Assembly (NCBI RefSeq): GCF_022539665.2
Contig: NC_081338.1
Coordinates: 7,738,446-7,802,445 of the forward strand
Source: Daphnia carinata
Lineage: Eukaryota > Arthropoda > Branchiopoda > Diplostraca > Daphniidae
Direction: 5' to 3'
Length of the DNA: 64,000 bases
A program made the translations under genes and the position numbers. Positions within the stretch are counted from its first letter, which is position 1; each line of letters starts with the position of its first letter. The notes beneath the pieces are model-generated. The model was not told the DNA's origin, ran no database searches, and worked only from the letters and a program-made list of their open reading frames with translations. This document shows, piece by piece, positions 34,684 to 46,359 of this stretch.

Positions 34684-37287
34684 GTCAAATTGTCAATATT
34701 GACAAACTGCAGTGCAGCCCTTAGGAAAAGCTATTTGTAGTCTGCTAAATAACTCCGCATATATGGCAATCTGTTTTACCCCAAAAAAAAAAAATAATAA
34801 TAAAAAATTGGCCTTTTTTCCATTTTGCTGCTATCACCATCTACCGGTAGATTTCTAGTTAATTCTCTAAAGACAACTTTACAAATTCTCGCAATATAAA
34901 AATAAAATTTTTTAAAATTAATAACTTTATTTAATTAACACATAATTAAAGCTTTATTTTATTTTGTTCTATTCTATTTACTTAACTTAATTATTCTTAC
35001 TAGTAACTATTAACTTCAAAAAGTCCATTTTGCACTGCAGTAATGAGGATGAATTAAATTCTTATAATGGTGAAAATAATTGCATGTTTAAGGTAGAAAT
35101 AATATGTTTGAATAAATGTAAACTCATTACTGGTTTTTGCGGTGCATTATATTATATTAATCCGATGAGTGTCAGTTTTTGCAGAAATTTTTTTTAAGCC
35201 CGACTAAATAAGCCCGACTAAATAAGTCCGACTTTTCTTATTTTTTCGTTTTTTACCTTTAATTAAAAAACCATAAGGCCAATTGAAAAATAAATTTGAT
35301 TTTTGTGATAAGCATTCAATTCTTAATTGAAGTCATGTATTTTAACCGAAATTTATAATTTAGAAAAAAATGAAAAAGTGCAAGGCCTTAACACTTTTGT
35401 TAAAATCGGCCAAAATTGACATCTCTTTGAATTCGATGAAAATCACACAGTACAATAAAAATTTAACGCTGATTCAGAAAAAGCCACGCGTTTTCATGTC
35501 AAGTTAGTCGTTTTTGGATTACACCGAATATTCGTGCAAAAAATTAAGAAAAGTCGGGCTTATTTAGTCGGGCTTAAATTTTTTTCCAAAAAAATTCTTT
35601 AAATTCTTTAAATTCTGTAGCCTGTATGGAGACATTTGTTCATTGTTTTAAGATAATCTTTTTCTTCAGCTGACTGATTTGTAATTCGTCTTTACAGGGC
35701 ATACCCGTTTGCGCATATGCTACGAAAATATTCAACGGGAAGCACAACATTCTCTTTAGTTTGCCTAGTTTTACCGCAAAATGATGGAGACTAGATGCGC
35801 CTTACTGTCCAGTAAATTGCGATAAAATATGTAATGAAGATATACGAAAAGACTTCGTGGATGTGACTGTATAGCTTTTCTGTTACGAAGCATGTTCATT
35901 TAAAATTGTTATGACCAAGTAGACTGTCACCATAGTCTGCATAAACACGCGTACAAGTCTAAATCGCAATAATTGTAAATTTACAAAAATATACCCGCAC
36001 ATTGACAATTATTACTGTTCTAATAACTTTTGGCTGTATAGATGCATGAACACCTTACGTAAACCACTCGTTCTGTTTCGTTACAAAGATTGTCGCAGTG
36101 GAAAGTTGTTAATAACGATAATCAATAAAAAGACCAGGGCGTCTGTAGAAAAGTAATCGTCTTTTAGTATCTCGACTGGATAGTGCTAGCTCGTGTCCAC
36201 CCTTCGTCAGTATGTTTCCAACGGAATAAAGTATGCATACTTCGTTAGCTCAATTTCAGTAGCACGCTGGCAAGAATAATCATGAAATCTAATTCATTTG
36301 GTTTTATACGGAAACGGAACGTCTGCACGTCACGATTCGTTGAAACTGTCATTTAACAAATGATTGGATCACTTCTACTGCGTACAACATATTGTGCATT
36401 TTCAAATTTGTGAATGGGTTTGAAATATGACCGTCATACTTAAATAGCATGACCTTTATATACTTATTCGAACTGTTATACGGACTACATAATGCCAGGA
36501 GCCGGTCATTGTGTATTAATCAAGGTGCCATTTTGATCTTCTAAGCATTTTTTTATTTTACAATTAAAGCCAGTACATACAGTGAAATATTGTTATACTA
36601 TTGTAATACTATGCTCGCTGTAACAAGCATGGGTGCTCTTTGTCCCAACAAGCAACCATGACATACAAAAACAATAAAAGGCTGCGGGTAACACCCTGTA
36701 GTTTTGTCCCCGTTTAAAATTGGTGTTAACTATGCCCCTAACACTAGCAAACGTATAGATAAAGCCAATGTATGAAATTGGTGCGCATAGTGTTACAAAC
36801 CTGCTCTAGTTTGTTGTTATATAATTGATGAAACAACTGACACTAACCTTACAATAACTATGCGGGGTTTACTTGCTGATCCATTTATTAATCAAATGGC
36901 ACATGACTGAAAACAGAGGGGGGAAAACAAATACAAATACGTTTAAGTAATGGAAAAAAGTATTTATTGTTTTGAATATGTATTGGAAATGAAAAAATTA
37001 AGTTGCTAATTTCGCACGAGAAGACAGAAGAGGTTCAGGACATCAATAATGAATTTGATATACTGTCAGGGCGTATATTGTAGCCCTTATACCAAAATGC
37101 GCTTCATCATAATTAAATACAAAAGCGTCCTGTGAAAAGGAATCAGATCATTGTGAGTTGTCGTTTCGCAGAAAATTTTTTTCAGTCCACTGTCCCCTAG
37201 CATGTCAGTTTACTGCTTACATCATGCAATTAAAGAAAAATGAATCGGCATGTATATTTTTTTTTGTTTTTGTTTTTTTTTTGCTAC
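34684..37287. other. intergenic, AT-rich, contains a MITE-like element
   Basis: Apart from the inverted-repeat element at 35193-35578 no gene or RNA is recognised. The left end must contain the MRRF promoter. Confidence 0.5.
35193..35578. mobile_element. MITE-like element with terminal inverted repeats
   Basis: The left end reads TTTAAGCCCGACTAAATAAG then CCCGACTAAATAAGTCCGACTT. The right end, read on the other strand, is TTTAAGCCCGACTAAATAAG then CCCGACTTTTCTTA. The two ends are nearly perfect inverted copies over about 34 bases. The left end carries one extra unit of the ACTAAATAAGCCCG repeat. The interior (about 385 bp in total) has no coding capacity and includes a repeat also found twice at 6.1-6.7 kb. 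This is the structure of a non-autonomous DNA transposon. A target-site duplication cannot be read clearly because both flanks are A/T-rich. Confidence 0.75.
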
Positions 37288-37293
37288 TTTATT
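37288..37293 (-). promoter_or_regulatory. polyadenylation signal AATAAA of sNPF
   Basis: TTTATT on the plus strand, i.e. AATAAA on the minus strand, 16 bases after the sNPF stop codon. Confidence 0.6.
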
Positions 37294-37308
37294 TTTATCT
37301 TTGATTTT

Positions 37309-37884
37309 TCAGTCATGTTGGCTGGTGGCACTGACACGAGGAACATCAGGATCTGCTCGCCGGCCAAAGCGGAGTCTTGCGTGAAACGAAAATAAATTTA
37401 TTGACATATTAACAACAACCAAAATAAGAAGAAAAAAAATACTGGTATTGGCTCTGCAATTCAATTTAGGATAACTCTTACCGAAGTGATGGTGAACGAT
37501 CGGATTTCCGGACGACGAAATGGCCACGGCCTTCGGAATCCAATTTGTCTGCCAGCAATTCGCGCTGAAGTAACAACTCGTAGAGGCTGGGCTGTTCGAC
37601 GTTAAGACGATCTATGGCGTCACAGAAATGCACAAAAATGGACCAGCGTAACGTAATTGGTGGAACGGATACTATATACTATCTAATCCAGGAAAAGCGA
37701 ATTTCTCAAAATGTATCGAATTGGCATTAAACCTACCTTCAGAGTAATCCTCAAAACCAATGACAGGGGTCGGAGAGGCGCTGGCCACATTTTGCTGGCT
37801 GTCCTGATGAATCAGCAATACCACAAAGGTCACCAGAAGAACAGTACGCGCAGTCCAGCAGCTCATCTTCGGACAGAATTCCAT
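37309..37884 (-). CDS. sNPF: short neuropeptide F prepropeptide
   Basis: Three exons on the minus strand: 37737-37884, 37482-37611 and 37309-37375; 114 residues from the first ATG. A second ATG (37866) six codons later gives a cleaner signal peptide (MSCWTARTVLLVTFVVLLIH). After a spacer, LYELLLQRELLADKL resembles the linker of insect sNPF precursors. The sequence VVRKSDRSPSLRLRFGRRAD holds the single peptide: a basic site (RK), then SDRSPSLRLRF, Gly for C-terminal amidation and the RR cleavage site. This predicts SDRSPSLRLRF-amide, matching arthropod sNPF peptides ending SPSLRLRFamide, ligands of a neuropeptide GPCR controlling feeding and growth. The last intron splits the peptide within the C-terminal SLR codons. 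Intact; secreted from neurons. Confidence 0.95.
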
Positions 37885-40800
37885 TCCTTATATACATGAT
37901 CCATCAGACAACAATCCGACATGATTATTCGTTTTTCTTTAACATCCAACGTGTAAACAAATGACTTAGTCGCTTCCAACCGTTTTGGAAAGATGTAACG
38001 AAACAAACCTGATTGTGTTGAATAAAACGTGTGTATCGCTCGGCAGTAGTGAAACAGATCAAATCCTTAGTGTCCTGACGCTAAAGCAGATCTGAGCGTG
38101 CCTTCCCAATCAAGCGTAGTAGATATAGCAACACCGTAGGCCCCCCTCCCCATGCGAGGCCGTAGAGCGGGACGCACGTCGAAAGGAACTAGTGGGCGCG
38201 CAAGTTCAACCGGTAGTAGCACGCCTGCTCATATCCGATCGTGAAGAATCCTATCTTCCATTCCATTTGACGCATCCGATTTCTGGCACGCTATGGACGT
38301 AGAAATAAGGCAAGTTCCAATGAAAACAAAAAAAGGGAAGTGCCTGAATGAATTCTGTGCGGTCTAGAATACGCGTGACTTTTATTTGCCAATAGCAAGT
38401 CTGTAGTTTCACCTGTTTAGGTGCTATGTAGATGCATGCGAAACAAGAGTTAGCGAAATTTTATTTTATTGTTTTATCGTAAAAAAATAGATGCGGACGA
38501 AATTCTCATTTCCTTCGTGTGTGTGTTTACAGCAAAAAGGCGATTCTTGTCTTATCGATCACAATTGTATAGACCATTCGTTTGATGTCAGCCTTATTTG
38601 ATATTTTTAGCCTTTGGTTAAATAGAAATAATGGATCCAACTGTCACTATACGTATACTGTATAGAAAACAAAGAACGAGACTATTGAAAAATCGTTCAG
38701 GTAATACAATACGCGCAGTTAGTGTTTTATAGTGCATATGCTATGCGTATAGTCAAATATACATGCGTAATTGCATTTTTTTATATTTAACCTTGTACAT
38801 TGCAAGCTCCTGAGTAGCTCGCTTCCAAGATTAGATCATCAAGTCTCTCTCCGCTCCTCTATATTGGAGAGTAAGTGAAACAAGTTACCGCAATACTAAT
38901 CCGTCCACAAAATTTGTAATACCGCGTTCGATTATGGTTCTTTACAGATATTTTTCTAACGAAGAAGTGTACAAATGCAATGTGCGTACAATTATTTTCC
39001 CACTTTAAAAAAATGTTTGTTTGGTGTACATATACTTGCATAGCAATAGCTCTATAGGTGCATATTTCAATTATCAATCTGCATAAGTCCGAAGTTCCGG
39101 CGAAACAATTTCATTATTACGTATGAAAATTCTTTAATGTTCCCAATTAACTTTGTGTGACGAATAGCCTACCGTACGTATCTGGCAGAATATTGGCATA
39201 ACGTCATTGCTAAAAAAAAAATTGTCTAGTTTAGGATAATTTATTAGAAGATATTAGGTTGTCACAAGTTTGTTCTTGGAAAAACATTTGCTACAGGACA
39301 CCTCGTTTGTTACCTATACCTGCGACTAACGAGGTATAATTACAAAATGTCCCATGCCTCTCAACGAGCGTCGATATGGCACGGAATAGTGAGCAAATAC
39401 TATACACATATCCTTTACCATAAAGGTATCTCCGTTTCGTATAGGACTATTGGCTATTTCAAAATGCCAATTTGCAGCAAGCTAATGGATCTTTATTAAC
39501 CTTCTGACGCACGGACCTTTTGTCGAACATTCGTACTATGTTATGTGGTTTCAATTTTCGTCTGACGTACTTACAAATAAGGGTCACCTCATCGAGGTTT
39601 AACTCTTCAGTCTCCGGGGAGTAGCGCACCTTATGCATTATTCGACAGTTCTAGCTGGATTAAGGGGAAACCGAACGATGCAACATAAGTACGTACATAC
39701 GTAAGTGCGGTATTCATTAAAAAAATTCTAACAGCTTTTATTATTTTATTTCATGAAGATGTACAGCATTCAAATAATTAGTTGCATATTACAAAGATAA
39801 GCCCTTATACAGACATTGAAATGCTTAGTATTTTCCGTTCTCGTTGACAAATTATAACATTTAAATACTCGTGATCTGTATTATACATATAGGCATGATA
39901 TGTACAGAATGTGAAGAAAACAAGGACTGCTTCGTAACGCTAATTTTCTACTTATCTGTAGACGAATTATACTCTGAGACTAGCAGTGAATAAGTAACCA
40001 GAATATAGGGGTGAAATAAATGACTGAAGATAGGCTGATTACTGTGGCAACACCAATATCCGTTGTGTAAACCGAGTAAATACAGTAATTAAAATTAAGC
40101 CAACTGGTTAACTATATAGCCTATATGTTCAATTTAGTGAAAATTTCAAACAACGCGGGGGCAATATTCTTTGGTGCTAACCTATTACGCCACATCTTTG
40201 TTATAGCCTAGTTTCTGCTAACGAACTTTATTGACTCTCCTATAAACGAGAAGAAAAAAGAAAAAGATCCAATTTGGAATAACACATCTGGAATTCAGTC
40301 ACGCGAGTTAATTCGAAATCCTATTTTTCCCAAATTGAATTAGGCAATCACCAGAGATTTTCTATCGGCTTAAGTGACAGCGTTGTATTGTACATCTGCT
40401 GCATTCGTAAAGACAGGCAAACGACATCTCTACGAGCGTGAAGGAGCGTTACGTTGAGTTAGCGCCAATTTACTATATTATTTTGCTCCGTTAATGTTTC
40501 TTGGATCGTGAAAATTTTTAATTTGTCTTTATCGTCCATCGTTCTTTGTTTGTTTGTTTTTTTCCAAATTTATTTACTATAATGGCCAAAGTTGAAAGTT
40601 ACAATTTGCTTTGCTTGCAGTGAAGTGTGGTACACCTAACAGTATTCGGTAAAAACTTGTTTATTTTCCTTTTCTGTGTTGTCTTTTTGAAATTAGAATT
40701 GAGCTGAGGAAGCTTGGAAATAAGGTAATCTTATTTAATTAGTAAAAGTATAGTGCGCCGATGCACAGCACACGAACCAAAACAAACCAACGCCGCATAT

Positions 40801-43800
40801 GCCTCGTTTTTATGGTAATTTATGCCGAAAAACGGTAAATAGAAAACAGGTTTTAAAAGTTCAACCGCCAAGCATAAATTTTTGATCCCTGATCCATAAG
40901 ATTATGCTAACGTTCACGCCGTTCGTAAAGTGTACTCTTATATAGTGCTATATTTTGAGGTATAAGTATAGCGCGCCGTCTGTATATATAGACTATTACA
41001 CTGGGAAAAGCAATCTGAACCGTTCAAATAAGCCGAAACCAATAACTTTGCCACAGAATATGCCACTGCTGAATAATACGACGTGTATGCTAAACACGGC
41101 GAGAAAAGGCCTAGGTATCTTTTACGTGCTATTTTTATTGCATAAATGCGAGTCGCCTTATTTCCTATATAACTTGCACGTTTATAAATCATACAACGTG
41201 ATCAGGACCACCAACATTTTCAAAAAAGGCATTCCAGAAATGAGATCTGGTTTTGGCAATCTTTGTGAGCGTCTCGCGAGTTTGTGGAGGCAGTGGATCA
41301 TTTGCTGAAAATTAAAGGAGATGTTTCTGACACGTATACGCAAGTCGCCAAAAGTTAAGCTGTATTAAATTGTTTACGTGTTGCTACACAACAATTAAGC
41401 TTATTGTTTGAATGATGATTTACGATTCCCTTTCCATTGTACGTGAATTGATGCAATCATGTATCAGCAACACAAATGACGAGAAAAGATATAAAAACCA
41501 TGCCCGACGTACTGACTAACGCGAGCGATAACAACATTTGAAAATGATGGACACAAATAGTAGACGGGCAGAAAGGCAAATAAAAGGACATTAACAGAAC
41601 GCGAATTTTTGCTGACTGAAAACATGATAATATGATAAAATAATGAAAATTCAGCAGCCATTGAGGGATAAACTGTTGCACACTATTTAAGCATCATATG
41701 AAAAGTTGAGAATCTACTTCCGGATCGATGATCAGGAATGTTTCCGTTACAATTGCTGCCTGTCTTCCAATTTTTCGTGTTTTCATAACATTCTGCTAGG
41801 ACAAAACCCAGCATCTGTCTTTCATTAGAAACTGCGCGTTTCAGCATATCAGTGCAGCGGCTGTGCTCCGATTTGTGTGTGACAGATGGCCAAGTTGCGC
41901 TTTCCATCAAATGCCGATCCACCGTGTAAGCAACAACGATTAAAAGTTTTTGCATAATAAAAGTAAATAAAAATACCAAATTGCGTGAACTTTGATGACA
42001 TTCTGGAAATGTATAGTCTAGATATATAGCAAAAACTACCGAGTACTGGGCAAGAGAATGGATGCGCAGATTTTTAATAATCCCCTAAATCTAATAGCGC
42101 GTAAGTATCATGCTTTAGCGACGGGACGCTGAATCGCATCACCTAATTAATCGAACAATTTTCTTTCTTGTTTGTTTGCTATTCCTTTTATTTCTAGTAA
42201 ACCAAATTCATGCAACTTGTCGACGCAAAGCACTTTACCGATGAGCCTCTCTCAACTTATTCAACCGTTGTTATCGAAGTTGCCGAACGGATGGCAGTTC
42301 CAAAAGTTTGTACTTTGTCACATGCAGGAACGAGGGTACGGAAAATTGCATGTAAGTACGTAAACCAAATGTGCCTCAACATTGTGCACTTTGTGCGAGA
42401 GCCCAATCCATAGAACTGCACCGAACAAACATTTTGTTCTTTGCAGGCCTTTTACGTAACCTACGTTTAACTCACGACGGCCCGACGCAATAAACACACA
42501 CACATATATATATGATCAACTTGCTTAAGTACATAGACAAAGGCTCATCCTATTGCAATCTAACTGGATTTTTTTCTTTTCCTATTCTCCGTATTTTTAT
42601 CCAAACGGCCAACTCCCAACTTTTTTTTTCTGCCAGCCCCCACAACAGTCCCATTGATAGTAGAAACTTTTGGATTGAGATAGTGCCAGGACGCATACGA
42701 CAACAAGGTACATACAGCCACCGAAATTTACGCAGCAATCCGGCAAAGTCTTTGTACGTAGTCATTGTTTATGACCAAATGGATAGTCCCATCGTATATA
42801 TACCCAAGCGACGGACACATCCTTAGCTTTACTTGTATTTCTTGCGCATTTTCTCTTAGTTCGATGTTTTCAAGAAATTATAACCATTTAAAAAGAATAT
42901 CCAACTAAATACTTGCGAGCAGAATGTATTTTAAAAACACACAGTTTGAAGAGAATTAACTTGAAAAAAGGTGCTCTTCTCTGCAAGTCGAGTTGCGTTG
43001 TCAATTGTAAACGGCTAACGCAGTCAACGCAGCAGGTGATTGACGTGAGCGAATACAGTTGCTCTATGTTCGATAAGTGAATTGACTCTTTATACCCAGC
43101 GACCATTCGTGCGATGTACTCAATGAGCCGTCTGTTGGACTTCAGGGGAGTAAAAAAACTGTTGAGATAGAATGACAGTTCGAGTGGAGGCACTGTATGT
43201 TTTATTCCCGCACTTTGTAGCAAGTTAAGTTCACGCAAGTGGGGGGCTTTACAATATACAAGAAGAGGTATACTCTATCCGCATGTCGTGCATGCGTTTG
43301 GAGGTTTGTAAACTGCCACCACAATCTATAGAGTGATCAACACTTTTGCCAGTAAACAGACATGCTGCGGTAACTGGAGTCTTATATCGAACGATGGATG
43401 AAACAGAAACACATAACGGAAATGGGTCGACAATCAAACAGAAGGAAATTAATCGCGAATGCCGCTTTTAAAAATATTCTGTGTTTAAAACGTGGCTGAT
43501 GCATGCCATTTAATTATGCCATTTTTTATGAAGATGAACCCAGTTCATTAAAAGCTAAAAAAGACGACTGGTTAATTGGCCAAACTTATTTATCTCGTTC
43601 TAATGAAATAAAAATGCCCTAGTGACCTTGCTTGCAATTTTTGTTTTTATGCCAGATCCGGAACGAAGTTATTGTCGGCCAAAAACTAATAATAAAAACT
43701 GCTCTAGAGACTACTTTTCACTTTATCGTAACGATCAACAACTAGTAGCGGCAGTTATTTCATTTGCGACTGTCAGCAAACATCTGCTTAATTAAGAACT

Positions 43801-46359
43801 CCCCCGCGATGCGCAGAATTAAACTGCTTGTATAGAAGGATGATCTTATACATTTCAGGCTAACATACAGTACCCACAATAAGAATTGGATCATCTCCTT
43901 CGAATTTTGGTGTTTTGATCCGCGTGAGATAGCCTAACAGTGCCTCTAAAAAAAGTGTTGGTATATGATGGTCGTATGGTTTAAATCGTAAGCGAACGTT
44001 GAACATAGGTTTGCGTGCAGTAGCGTAAGCAGCCGTCGGTTCATGACCCATAGGGAACTTGTTGGTCTCTGTATTCTTATTTAATCGACGGTAACAACAT
44101 GTCACGTGTCTGAAGTAACCAAGTAAAACATTTGTTTCGAAACCCTTGAAACGACCTATACGAAGATGACTGCCCAATTAGTGGCAGACTGCTCTACCCG
44201 GTTGGATGGTATGTGGTACTCCGTAAGGCGTCAGACACTTGGGGAGTAGCTGCTGTGATCGCATGCCAGCAACATATTCACTTAGTGAGCCGCCCTGGAT
44301 AACGTCTGCTTGTAAATAAATCAATCAAGAATAACCTAATAAGCAGCCGTTGGAAATCCGCATATTATTGCAATTTAATATCTACACTTAACCTGATTTA
44401 TCAGCGTCGTGCCATTCCACACGCGAGATAAAAATGCACGATTTTCAGTTCTAACATTAAAGTCATCTAGTTTGTTATAAAGTAGAATATTTCACGTCCT
44501 TATTACATTTTTTTTTGTCGTTCTGAAATCAAAGCTGGTAAGTAAAGATGACGGTTTGGGGATAGGACAGGTTTACTAGTGGAGAATACGGTACACAATA
44601 GTGATCGATGTGGCATTTGCTACCAGGAATAAAGATAAGAAAAAGATAAATTGATTTAGCGATACCCATTCGTGCAAGGTGGGAGAAAAGATTGCGTATT
44701 TTACTTATATTTTTTTTTTTTCAAGCAAATCTAATGGATTTGTCCCTGTTGATAGATGTAGCTGAGGCTAGAGGTTATTCCTTTCAGAGCGCACGTGAGC
44801 GCTCTTTTTGCTGTATACTTTCGTAGCGGTTGGTCGAACTGCGACAAGTATTGATCTCATCCATTCGCCTCTGGCATATGTGCTTTCCTTTGACCAACTA
44901 CCTGCCACTGGCTCTTCCTCAAAATCGTCATTGGCTGGCTGATGGATGAGGTAGCATCTACCTCGTGCGATTTGTGGCATGTCGCGTGCTTCAATATCCG
45001 AATAACAGATGGAAAAGGAACACTAGACGAGCACAGATAACTTGACGAATTCTTTGAGATTAGGCATGACGATCGAGAATCATAAAAAGAAAACGCCATT
45101 TCCCAATCTGCACTTTCAGCACAAGCCAATTGAACTGGGAGATCAGCAAAGCAGCATTAAGGTGAGGGAAACATTTTTTGGGGGGATTTTATTCATTATC
45201 CCTCCAGACTTCATATTCCATGTCTATTCGTTTTATTTTCTACATGGTTTTTATGCTCACTAACGGTGGCGTTCCAGATTATTCAACACAACTGGAACGG
45301 ATGAAACCATTAAATCACGAGACAACAATTTAGATGGAAAAATGAATTTTTTTTTTCTTTAGCACGCCGCAACTCGTGAAGAATTGCACGCGGCATAACA
45401 AGAACAAACAGAAGGAACAGGAAATAGGGACAAATGTCGCAACAAGATGCCTGTGATAGCGATCCTGTACTAAGCGACAATTTTTTTTATATTTTTTTTA
45501 CTTTTTTTTTTTTACATAAATCAGTTCGTGGTAATGAAAAATTTACAAAAAAAGAAAACTATGTGGCATCTCCCTGACACTGACATAACCATGCCAATCA
45601 AATAAACAATTGAAATTAAGCTAAAATGTATGACGCCAGCCAGTCACGACTTAATGTTGCACGGCTAACTTTCAAAAGATTTTTTTTTTCCTCCCGTCAC
45701 TTTATTATTAATTATACCGAAGAGCTAATGAAAGAGACGAGGAAAAGGAAAGGAAGTTCGCAAAAGTCAAATTTTTTGATCAGTCCCTTCAACTGACATT
45801 TGTTATTGTTTCCTGCTAGATGCCACTAAAAAAAAACGCAAGTGCCGACAGCGGTTGAAAGCGCTAAAATTGCTCATTCCCATTCAAAACTTTCCCATCT
45901 TAAGTTGGACAAGCATAATTATGTTGACAACATTTGGGGCAGCACATGATCTTTTTCGAACGCCTGTATGGTCATCTGTAGATAATAGATTAAATAGAAG
46001 TCCAGTCCCAAACGTCCGAATTTCTATTCTATCTCACCGGCGTAAAATTTTTTTTACTTATTGCCCCAACTGTCTGTTCGAAGCGAGGAATAATATGTCA
46101 ACATCAATTTGTTGACGTAAAATGATCTACTATTAATTTTTAAAAAGAAAACAAAAAAACAAAAAAAAAAAAAAAAAACAAAGGGAAAAAAAAACATACA
46201 TAACCAGAAATTTTTAAACTGTTGATGAAAGAATGCGCTTTTTTAGTTACACCTGGTCGGCACTTAAAATCGTCTAGTGACAACTGAATGGGATTAACTA
46301 ATCCATCAAGTTTGGACCTGTACAAGATTTGGAAAAACGTTGCTATCGTGCCAACTCTT
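37885..46359. other. gene-poor region between sNPF and LETM1
   Basis: More than 8 kb without a gene I can recognise. A CpG-containing GC-rich patch at 38130-38240 lies about 250 bp upstream of sNPF and could be part of its promoter. Open frames such as 41683-41979 (-), 42210-42413 (+), 43860-44177 (-) and 44768-44980 (-) look partly protein-like but lack family motifs and flanking exons. The rest is AT-rich. Confidence 0.5.

Noticed and set aside
41683-41979. 98-codon minus-strand frame with a hydrophobic start and some cysteines
   Set aside because: Resembles a small secreted protein but there is no recognised family and no convincing signal-peptide start, so not called.
44768-44980. 70-codon minus-strand frame with varied composition
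   Set aside because: Protein-like, but no splice sites, motif or conservation evidence is available from the sequence alone.
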